Below, one piece after another: positions 48,001 to 60,000 of a stretch of 64,000 bases of DNA. Position numbers and translations under genes: made by a program. The stretch comes from Sphaerolaimus hirsutus (taxonomy: Eukaryota; Nematoda; Chromadorea; Monhysterida; Sphaerolaimidae), in contig OZ038453.1 of the NCBI GenBank assembly GCA_964036195.1, positions 806,001 through 870,000 on the forward strand, given 5' to 3'. Below the pieces are notes generated by a model. It ran no database searches. It had not been told where the DNA came from and saw only the letters and a program-made list of their open reading frames with translations. Position 1 is the stretch's first letter, and each line of letters begins with the position of its first letter.

Positions 48001-51000
48001 ACGTTTAAAAAAAACATCGGCCAACCCTAAGCCTGACCGATTTTTGGGGTTAGCGCTCGCGGGCATTGAGACCAAAGTGGGCGGAGCTTACGTGGACGGG
48101 CGCATGCAAAGCAAAATATCTGCGCGCACTGTAACATGGCATGTTATCTCCTCAACATTGCTTGTCAGATCTCAAACTTCAATTCATTTTCCACCAATCA
48201 AATCGCGCAGACAAACTCCATTACAAACGCCGACCACTTCGAACCAACATCAAATTGCAAATGGAAATCCGGCAAAGATTCAAGAAGTTGGCACTGAGCC
48301 AAGTGAAACTCCGAATTTGTGCAAATTTGGTGTAAATGGGGGCGTGGCCACAACTTGTACCAGTGATGTAGAACTATCACCTTTTCATAGGTTCGTTTTT
48401 GTCACATTTATGGTTGAAAAAGTGTCAAATGTCAAGCTAAAAGTTAAATATTTCTATGAAAATGTGGTGTATATATCTTACTTGGCATTGTCGTCACTAA
48501 TCCGTTTGAAAGGCCCTGTAAAGTGACCTCAATTGTTATTACAGGGTTCTTGTAGATTTGGACTCCTCCTAGGGTTCGTATAGATAGTAAATTTCCCAAT
48601 AGATGGTTTTTTTCAGAGTAAAAAATGTAAAAAAGGATCACCAGATCATAAGTAGATCACCATAGATAAAGTCGGCGGACATTTCACCCTACAAAATCGG
48701 ATAGTTAGAATTCGCTCGTGAATAGAGCAAACAACGAAACTTGTGTCCCACGCGGACGCTAGAAATTGAAAAAGAAAATCATATTGAAAGAAAAATGGAC
48801 GTTTCGCTGGCTGCGTCCGTGCGTGCCACGCCCTAGTTATCTACATTTTCAACGTTGCTCGTAAACAATTTGAACGTTCAAACTACCGTTTTACCGTTCA
48901 AACTACCGTTTTTGTTTTTATTTTATTTTTCATTCGTTGGCTCCGTTCCAACAGAAGAGAACTTGGCAGCCGGCCAAAATTTCGAAATCCGCTATTAATA
49001 TGAATAAAATAGGCTCACAATAGCTAGATCACCATGTATATAAACAAAAATAGCGATTATGAAGGTGGAAATTGGCAAAGCGAAGCAAATTTTAACAATT
49101 TTTAGCTAACTTTCAGTTTTCACTCTCATTGTATAATACGCAACTGGTAACTGGGATAAGGGCCAAGTTTTCATACGTGACCCGATCTATTCCAATGGTT
49201 AAAATATTGCGTCACAATACCCAATGCCGTCATGCACTCTCCACTGGAGAGACTGACGCAAATGTTTGTAGGGCGATACGTCTGCCGACTTTACCGATTT
49301 TGAAAATAAAAGGGCAAAAAGAGAAAAAAAGAACGTTTTTGAGTGACAAGGGGAGCAAAATTACTCAAAATTGCTCCAGGCGGGTAGATAGCCGAGCGAT
49401 TTGTGGAGGGTTCAGAAATATTAGCCAAAAATTCTTCCGGATAATCACATAGCTCGCCCATTGTGGGGTAACCCCCGATCTGAGACCCCCAATATCACCT
49501 AACATTGCCACCCCCCAACCCCCCCCCCCAATTTCCAGACGGGAACCCTCCCCTGGCCCCCTATCAGACTCTGAAGTCGACCGAGTAGTTCGCAAGGAGT
49601 CAGTCAAGATCGAAGTTCTGGGCGTGGAAGCTACCGACTGGCCTTGGGGGGAGTTGCCGCAGAGCGAGGTGACCACCCCCGTGGCGCACGAAAATGTCAA
49701 CTCGAGTGGGGGGAATAGGGATGCAGTGAAGGATGGGGAGGGGGGTCAGGTGTGTATTGTGTTTTTGTATATCCGGCGCATTGTCTCCGCACATCAGTTG
49801 ACAATTTGGGTGTCAACTTTTCCGATTTTAGTTGACGGGTCGCCGAGCGGTGTTTAAATGCACAAATACTTATATTAGGTATACTTGGCGGACATGACAC
49901 TTAGTATGGAAACCTACCATAACCCATCTGAATAATGAACCAAAAATTATACAGTTTTTCATTGTAATATTGCGTTTTACTGTGTATACCCGGCGGACCG
50001 CAAAATATGCGCAGATGTCCGCCGAGTATAGCAATAAATTACGAAAATTATCACAACTTGTTTTTCATTAAATTATGGTAACTTTGTTTAAGTTTTCGAC
50101 ATTACCGCATGTGCACATGAAAATTGTCCTGTGGCCCGTCAACTAAATTCTGAATTAAATTTTTCAGGTCGCTCTGGACATGGACAAATTGTCTGTAGAT
50201 TCATTGACTCCTCCCGATTCGCCGGGAAAGCCGCTCAACAAAAGTTTGTATTTTTGTGTATTTCTGTTTTCAATTGAGGTTGAAAAACGGTTAAGTGACA
50301 AGATGATTACGTGGTAGAAATGTTAAGTTTTCGGTCAAGTGACAATATTAAGCTTTTGAATTCACGAGTAAATTTGTAAATGGCAATACCAGTCTCATAG
50401 CGTGCTTGTAATTGTCACTCTACTTTCTCTCCGCGCATCACTTTTCTGTCATTTGAACGACTCCCGGAAAAAAAATCCTGATCCCGCAAAATTGGTGAAT
50501 TTCAAAGCGAAAGGTGAAAAAGTGAAAGAAAAAACACTTGTTTAGGCTGAGAAATGTGAATGGAAACTTCCAGTGTGCGTTCTATGCCACTTCTCTGCTG
50601 TTTTTTTGTTGACCTTTTTGTGTATGGTAACTATTTTGGCGAAAATCACGCTCCTGATCGCGGATATTCTGAATTCAATCTCGATCCTGATCACAAAAAG
50701 TCAATCCAGTTTTAACCCTAGTCCTAGGGGCGGTCCCGCACCTTGTAAAGAGTAAAGTGAAGTGACAATAAATTGCATATAAAACGTGATACAAATTTGT
50801 CAATTGTCATGCAAAATGTCAAAAGTTCAGTAATAAGATGTTTTGGGTTTCATTGTAATTTACATCTTACATTGCATTTTACATGTTACACATAGGGTGC
50901 AACCTGGTTCCCTTCACTCTTCCACTTGAATTAACTCGGGATGGCATGAGTTTTTTGAAAGGTTTTACAAAACAACGTGTTTTTTTAAAACAGTGTCATT

Positions 51001-54000
51001 GAAAAAACGTTTCTTTGTATCGCAACTTTAAACAAGTCGTGTCACTTTTCGCAGCCTCCCCAGCCAATGCGTCAACTTCAAGCGTTTCCGGGTGGCTATT
51101 TCGTTCCTGGACGGCCCCCAATGCAAATTCGACAAATGCAACAAATTCAAATGAAAATACGGAATTATCGAATAGCGCCGAAAATGTCACCCAGAATGCT
51201 GAAAGTGCGACTGTTGTTAATAAAGAAAGCGATGGCATTTATTTGGATGATTTAATTGAGAGCCAGAATAATCCTGATGTGTTGGATAGATATTTGAATA
51301 TAAAGAGAAGGTTTGTCGGGAATTTTTTAAAAATTTAAAGTGTTTTATCTGAGGTCAATTCCTAAGAAAAAACGATTTGTAAATGGGTATAAAAAGTTAA
51401 AATAAACTAAACTTTGGAAGTGTGAAGTTAAATGGCAAGCGGCAAAAAACGCTGAAAAGTTGTTGACTTTTTACTTGCCATTTCACGTTTCACTTTGCTT
51501 TTCTTGTAACTTTTTACTTGCAATGTCGCTTATCACTTTTAAAATTACTTCCCACTCATAATGTTTGAATTTTCTGAGCTGCTTTTCCTTCCACTCGAAC
51601 CTTTTCATTAACCGCACGGCAAAATAAAAAAAAACACTGGCACTGGGGATATTTTCAGGAAATACGGTATTACCATTTTATTACCTAGGGTTGGAAAAAA
51701 ATCGATTTTTTTTAACGACCCCGATTTTTAAAAAAAAAAATCGATTTTTTTAAAATAAAAATCGCTGGGGTCAAAATTAGCCCCATTTCTGTCTAAAATC
51801 GCCTCTGGGGGTAATAAAAGCCATATAAATTGATAGAGAGTGCACACTTATGCTTTCTGTGCTAAGATAAGTACTGTAGAGCTTCGGAAAAGCTTGAAAG
51901 TCAGTTATTTTTAAGTGTAAAAGTAATTAAATTGGTTTATTTGTGACGTGAATCACATTTCATCGACCATTTGCAATTTTGTTTGCAGAAATAGCATGTT
52001 CTTGCTCAGAACAAAAGATAAATAATATTGGAAGTGAACATGGATGCATTTGCATGAATGTTTGATGTGACAACACAAAGCATAACTATGAATACTTTCT
52101 AAAATGATTTACAGCCCACCTTACACACTTAAAAGCACAGATAAATGCGTACTACACCCCCAAATTGGTTGTAAAAGCAATGAAAAAAGTAACTGATGGA
52201 TTGTTTGCATGAAAGTGCGTGCTTGGGCGCAAAATTTTTACATTTTACCCAGTGCTTGAGTACCAAAATTTTTTGCCAGCGATTTTTTTTAACAAAAATC
52301 GGTACGGGTGCTGCGATTTTTTTTTTAAATCGAAATTTTTAATAAAAAAATCGCTTGCCAACCCTATTATTATTTAACTAATTTCAACGAATAATGTAAT
52401 GTTAATGTAATTTAAAAAACGTTTTTTTCTTGAAAAATCCCCCCAAAATGTTCAGAAAACCGAGTGTCTCCGCATCCGCGTCGGCTTCCATAAGCGAAAC
52501 GCAAAATGTGCAATCTACCTCGAATCAACAAATCACCGACGGAAAATCAGCGGATAAATCCCCGGAAAAGTCTGCGGAAAAATCCCCGGAAAAGTCTGCG
52601 GATAAATCCCCGGAAAAGTCTGCGGAAAAATCTCCGGAAAAATGTGGAGAAATTTCGGAAAAAGATGGAAATCGGGCGGCGATTTGCCAGCCAAATGAAC
52701 GACCGCAGCCGGCTTCCAGTCCCGGAATCAGTGATGATATTGGTTAGGGGATTTTTTGGGAATAATTTTTGGCATTTTTTAACAAAGAATGCATTTATCG
52801 ACTTTTTGCTTGATTCATCATGCAGTTGTCGACTAGACGTTGAATATTTTTTGTAAATTGCTGTTAATTGTTCTAAAAGTTTCGAAATGTTGAAACATTG
52901 AAAAAATTCGGAAAATACCGTTTTTCCTCGAATTACCCCCCGGGGGTTTATTTTTTCAGAGTGAAAATTTTGAGAGAAAAGCGTGTAAAATGCAACAATA
53001 ACCACCATTTATAAGTTTTTACAGCCTTATATAAGGATGTAGATGGTATAAACGATGTTCTAACGTAACACAGTAAGTGTTTTGAACGTCTGTTATGCAT
53101 TTCCCGGACCACAAATTCATAGTGCACATTTAGAGGGGGGGCGGGTATTTCGAGGAAATACGGTAGTGAAACTTTTATCGACTTTAGCCTGTGGCCACCC
53201 GATTTGTAAGACTGGGATTACTTAAGGGGGTCATTCTTCACACACCTGCCTGACAGGGGGCGAAGTTATTCAATCAGGGTATGTTTGAAATTCTGAAAAG
53301 CTACTCCGTAATTTATCATAGTATTGGCCTTACACACACTAGTTTTCACCGTGATACGTGTGAAAACTGAAATGGCCACATGGCGACATTCAGCCTACTC
53401 TTATCGTATGCTATGTGTTTTAGTTTTCAAATTTTCAAACTTTCATCAATTTAAATTCAAATTTAATTTAAATCAAATCAACCGTGTTAATTAATTTGCA
53501 TTTGAAAACATTTCAGTTTTCACACAAGTCACGGTGAAAACTAGTGTGTGTAGGGCCATTATTGTGTCTACTCAACCAGTTTACCATACCAGATTACCAT
53601 AATCGACAGGTTACGGTAGCAGCCAGGCGAGCAGCACTGCGGGCGACGGCCGCAGAAGTCCCTGGGCACAAGAATGGTTTGGCACGGTTCCAGAATTTTA
53701 TTGACAAATTTTTAGGGTTGGGATATGTGATAGGACTTTGATTTCGGTAATCAATATTTTTAGTGTAGTTTAATCCGTATAATACGTCAAAACTCGACAG
53801 ACTATAGAAATTTAGCGGCTGCTCAAATTTAGCGGCGCCAAAATTTTGGAAACTCGTAAATCTGTTTTTAACGCATTTCTGATTATGAAACTTTTTCAAC
53901 GACCAACTTTAAAAGAAACATTGTTCATCCCGCGTCCCAACCGTACAAATTCTAAACAAAAAGTTTCAAATTTAAAAAAATGAAACTTTCAGCGACGAAA

Positions 54001-57000
54001 CATCGGCTCAAAACGCTGACGCGATACACAATTGCGCCCTGTCAATGTGCGGATTTAGGCCCGATTTGAACCAGGCAGAATTTGACGCGAGAAAAGTCAC
54101 ATTTGACATGTTTTTGGCAGACCCACTCGCTTATATGGATAGTGAAGATTTGGTCCTGAGAATGGGGGAAAGGTGGGCTTTTTTATTTTTTTTTATTTTG
54201 TGAGACTATTAATGTTTGAGGGGGCGGGGCTTATTATGTTGGTAGAATTTGAAAATGTGTTTTTTTGAAAAATTTGAGCACTATTGAATATTTGGAGGGG
54301 TTGTGCGAAAAATAGGAAATTTCATTGCTTACTGAAAATGATATTTTGGACACTTAACCAGGGACGTATCCAGGGGGGGGGGGGCGGGGGGGGGGCTGCA
54401 GCCCCCCCCCCCCTCCCGGGGCGAGACCAAAAAGTGACCGGAAAATACGACTTTTTCAACGTCAGCGTAAAAAATTTTGCGCGCAAGCGCGCATTCTTCA
54501 CCAGACATAAGGTATTATCATCGGATTTGCTCCATGTGGCCACAAATCATTATAAATACACTCAATGTTGTGTTTTTTTGCTGTTTTGTATGTATATTTA
54601 CATACATATACAGCATTCCATGGCGCTGACGCCAACGCCAATGGCGCCATGGCGTGGCGCCTACTAATGGCGCCAGCGCCATGGCGCCATTCCGCCACTA
54701 TGTAGCTAAAATTTTAGGGGGGGGGGCTGAGCCCCCCCCCCTCGCCGGCCTCCGTAAACAAGCAGCCCCCCCCGCTCAAAAATCCTGGATACGTCCCTGC
54801 ACTTAACTACACCTTTTTTTGTCAGTGTCACCTGTCCAAGCGCAGAATTGATTTTCGAAAATATCCACAGAGAAGAAACAAAAGAGTACAAAAAATTTCG
54901 CAAGCATCGCCGGAGAATTTTGAAAATTCTTAAATCATTACCAGAATTCGGGTACAATAAATACATAGACTTCTGTATTTTAAAATTTCTCAAAAATTTT
55001 AGACGTTGACATCATTTTTCTATGCAACATAATTCTGTAAATCTAATATTCTTTAGAAATTAAATCTATTTAATCTATTTAGTCTATTTACCGTATTACC
55101 TCGAATTATCCCCCCCTTGAATTAACACCCCCCCCCCCTCGAAATACCCCCCCCCCCAAATTTCGGCTGAGGAAATAATACCCCCCCCCCTAAAATTGAG
55201 TGTAACGTGAACGTACATGACAAATACCGCAGTTTGTGATCTGTACTATGCAGAACACACGTTAACACTGATGATTAAGTGACGTTAGGGAAGGGTTTTT
55301 GTGTATATACAGTAACATATGCCTATAAACACATAAATCTATGTGATTGTTCGATTTTTCTACGTCTGCGTATGGGGAATTTCCGAAAATTTTCTGGCGA
55401 AATACTAGACCCCCCTCGAATAAACCCCCCCTCGAATTATCCCCCCCTCAAATTTTGCTGGCGAAATAATAAACCCCCTGGGGATATTTCGAGGTAATAC
55501 GGTAGTCTATTTACTCGGCATCATATTCAACATTTTCGCGAACTCAGATATTACCCCAGACGGGCAGCGGTAGCAGTTTTGATGTCCTTGGTGGCTTATA
55601 GACAACCGCTGCCTCACGTGAGTTCAAGTTAAATAGATTCAAAATTTCGCTTCTCATACCAGTTGAGTTGACACTTGCCCGGGTGTCAACTGAAAATCTC
55701 GTTTTTCAAGGGTTTAGATAGGCGTAAAGTTTTATTAGCCAGCATTACCAATACACTGGCGCTGAAAGTGATGCATTCCCGTCAATTAACAAGCCTATTT
55801 TTCAGTTGACAGCCAGTCAACCGTAGGGTTCAAACGGGATCCCGATCCCTATCCCGGATCCCGTGAAATTCCGATATTTAGCAGTCCCGATCCCGATCCC
55901 GAAACTTTTCAAATCCCGATCCCGATCCCGAGAAACTCCAAAGTCCGGGATCCCGATCCCGGAAAAATTAGTGGTAATTATCAAACGTCAAAAAACGACG
56001 TTTTTGCATGCAAAAATGTGAACGCAAACCCCCAGCGTTCATTTTATGCCACGTTGCTGGCATCCAACAGTGTTTTTAGACCTTTATGAACAGCTGTGGA
56101 TGCCAGAACATTGGCCAAAATCTCTATCCCAAGACCCCAATCCCGATCCCGAAAAAATGCCAATCCCGATCCCGATCCCGAAAAGTCAATCCCGTTTGAA
56201 CCCTAGTCAACTGTCAACTAGTTCCATGACACCCAACAAAAATCGCAAGCTCTAGCACTATGCGCACCCGCAATCTACTTTTTATAATCACGGTTTTTTT
56301 ATTTCAGAGCACCGTTCGGCGGCTGGTGTCGCAAGCCATGGGTGGTCAGTTTTTTTGTAATTTCAATAAACTTTTAAAAGGGGGTAGTTTGAGGGGGTAG
56401 TTGTTTTTCCGTCATAATTTTCGGTAAAATGTCTGATCTGTGCATATGTTGGGTTAAATTAGTTTTACCGACCGATAGCAGGCCGGCAGGGGTTATTTTT
56501 TCCTCACTAACAGGGCTGTATTCGAGTTGGGGCATATTCGATAATTTACGGTACCTCACTCACACTTATATAAAACCATAATCCTGAATAATAAAATGCC
56601 ACCCCCAATTAAGAGTCAGAATCGACCCCCGCGACCCCAGCTCCAGGGGAAACGGCTGGCGCGGGTGGAATTAGTTCGTGGTTTACTTGGCGCCGGGCGC
56701 CAAGCTTGGAAAAGGTTCGTTTTTTGACAACATATTTTTTTGTGTGGCAGTGTTGAAAAAGAAAAGTTTTTTTTGCGGTTGCGTTTGGTAAATCTTTTGG
56801 TTGTGTCTTGTGAACTGTAAGCGTAGTTATTTATCAAAGTTTCAATATATAAATGTTTTAAATTTTGAATCGAAAACTGATAAATCAAGTTATTTCATTA
56901 AAATGGATCAATTCCTCCCTGTCAACACTAGTTGACGGACTCCTCATTCCTGTGAACTCAAGCCAATGCCGATCTAACAGTTTCCAAAATTTCAGCCGTT

Positions 57001-60000
57001 AACTAGTACTTATGTGGTCGTAATGTGCCTGCGCACACTACAGGGGTCTCCAAGATTTTGGCCCTCGCGGGGGCTGGATAGATAGCAAATCGCTCCTCCC
57101 GAGGGATAGATAGCTGAAAAATTTTCTGGGGGGGGCACGCGGGGGCAAAATATACAGGCTTTTTCAGTGCATAGAAGGCCGAAAGGGGAAAAATCGCTAG
57201 TAATTGGTTAAAGTGGCTAAAAGTAGGTTTAAAATGGCTAAAAACAGGCATATAACCATGCATATAGCTGGAGAAGGTGAAAAACTATAAAGAGGTGCGA
57301 AAGTCGGTTCTTTTGAGCGAAAATAGGTGCAAAATTTATCAAAAACCACTCCAGATAGATAGATAGCTGAGCGATTTGGGGGGGGGGGGTCTTTGGGGGT
57401 AGTAGCCAAAAATTTTGCCTCGGGATAGATAGATAACTGAGCGGCCTCCGGGATCGATAGATAACTGGCCGAGCTGGGGGCAGCCCCACCCCCCCCCCCC
57501 CCCAGCCCCTCCCTCGGAGACCCCTGCAGGGGTATCTTGAATTTTGACCCTCCGAGTGGTTGGATAGATAGCAAATCGCTCCTCCGGAGGGATAGATAGC
57601 TGAAAAATTTTCTGGGGGGGGGGGGGTTGGGGGGGGTTTGGGGGGGGGGTTGTGGTGGTTCGATATATAGGCTTTTTCGGGGCATAGAAGGAAGAAAAGG
57701 GAGAAAAATCGCTAAAAGTAGGTGTAAAATAGCTCAAAATGGGTATACAAGAGCATATAGTACTTAAAATAGCTGAAAATAGGCAGTTAGACGCATGANN
57801 NNNNNNNNNNNNNNNNNNNNNNNNNNNNNNNNNNNNNNNNNNNNNNNNNNNNNNNNNNNNNNNNNNNNNNNNNNNNNNNNNNNNNNNNNNNNNNNNNNNN
57901 NNNNNNNNNNNNNNNNNNNNNNNNNNNNNNNNNNNNNNNNNNNNNNNNNNNNNNNNNNNNNNNNNNNNNNNNNNNNNNNNNNNNNNNNNNNNNNNNNNCA
58001 CTGTTCATTTACTCCCTTGCGCAGTGCTGTATTTGATAATACAATCAGAAGTTATGTCAACCAGTGTCCGATAGCATCCAAATACTAGTTTAATATGTAC
58101 GGTATATTGTATATCAGCTGCATAAATGTGAGCGATTGGGCTTGAGCGCTGTGCGGCGGCGAACAATGCATGACAATGTGTTAGGGTCGAGGTGGCAGCG
58201 CGGCAGAAATGGCGCCAGCCGGGCGCGAGTGTGTGCGGTTTACTCCCCAAATCATCAGAATTTGTATTGTCATTTCTAGGGTAGTCAATTTTCAGCCTGT
58301 CAGCGAACTGAAATGTCATTGTGGTGATGTGCAGTGGTCGTGCGACAGCGCCACTGTGTCCCATTTTCATTGGTTTGGTGGCAGTTGTAGGTGAAGCCAT
58401 TGAAAGCCAGCTTGTGTCCATCGCGTTGGGACAAGAATATGTTTCCACTCGGTGCAGCCATTTTGATTTGATGGCATTGTTTATCGGACCCTTCCTTTTA
58501 TTGCCACAAGTACAAGTACAATTACACTGCCCGCTGAAAAGTGCCAGTGTCGGCGGCATAAAGGCATACCGACGCCGACAGAAGCTTAGCCGGCGCCGAC
58601 AGAACATGCAATGACGATAATCATGTGAGTGCACGCAAGTTATAAATTGCACTCAAAACACCGGAAATGTGCGGGTGACATTTTACACCTTTGTCCATTC
58701 ACAAATATGACAATTAGAGTTGATGTCAACTCAAATTTCTTAACCATTTGGTGCTTTGCAACTCTGTGCTTGACAATTTGGATTCTGACGAGTTGGGGAC
58801 ACACCGCGCGTGCACTGCTCACGTATAGACTTCCGCTTGGCGGGCGCGTGCGCGTGTCTGTGTTGTCCAGGGGTGATTGCGGCCCACTGCGCGCACGCTC
58901 TTGTCCCGGGGCTGTTCGTTCTCCAGGGGAGTTTGATGTCCAGGGATATTCGCCGCTTATGGTATAGGGACGGTATAGTTATATGCGCAGGGACATAAAT
59001 AGTCTGGATTTTTGAGCGGGGAGTGGATTGTATACGGGGCCATGTATACGCCATTCTTAGGCGCCACGCCATGGCGCCACTGGCGTTGGCATTGACGTGA
59101 AAAGCACCAGCATACGTATGTATTGAGCCTGTAGCTGTACGCACAGAAACTCGGCCCGCACATAGCTGATGCCATGTGTGTGCCGAGTTTCTGTGCATAC
59201 AAAGTTTATGTGATTTTTCACATTCTCTTCTATTCTATTCCCTATGTATAGCAGTAGTTGACACCCGAAATTTTGCCAACCGTTACATCTGTTTTCTACA
59301 TATTTGACTTTCGCGATTGCGAATGTAAAATATGTAGAAAACAGCTGTAACAGTTGATGAAATTTCAGGTGTCAACTACTTCAACACACATGAAAATCCT
59401 GAACTCAGATGGCCGACTTGTCCGACAGGGCCCAGTTGTGTGCGTAACGGGCGTCTGTGCGTGGCGGGTTTTGAGTCTGTGCGTAACAGGCGCGTGTGCG
59501 TAACGGGTTTCTGTGCGTAATGAGCCTGGCCCATATGTATTTTACATGCATATAGAGGGCATGGACATGAATTGAGTCCATTTTCACTGGCTTTGAAGCC
59601 GCGGAGACCGGTCAGCCAAGAATAGGTTGTGAAGGGAAAATGCGCGCAAATTTTTTTCAAACTGTCAACAAAATCGTCTTCTGAAAGTGCCATTTCTGGC
59701 ACACTTTTTGGTCCGGCTCGGGAAGGGGGGTGGCGGCCGCCCCCCCCCTGGCTACGTCCTTGTACATGTGTCTACTGCTCGTGCTCACACTAGTTTACTA
59801 CCAGCAAACGGTACAGTTGATGCAGAGTAAAAATAACTCATTCCGGTAAAATTGAATACATTCAAGGCTAATGATTTCAGTGCCAAGTTTGCATGGTGCA
59901 TTTTACTTGTCGTATCTTAAGGATTGCTAATAAACTTAAGTGCACTGTTTCATCCGTCACAATTGCATAACAATAAGTCACTCGAGTCGAGTCGATTAAA

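Noticed and set aside
49129..49452. A 107-codon plus-strand frame in lipin intron 6
   Set aside because: It lies between phase-matched exons 6 and 7, lacks splice support, and shows no lipin motif.
58005..58652. Minus-strand frame of about 215 codons
   Set aside because: It has no recognisable motif, overlaps open frames on the other strand, and abuts the assembly gap. I report the block as odd but do not call a gene.
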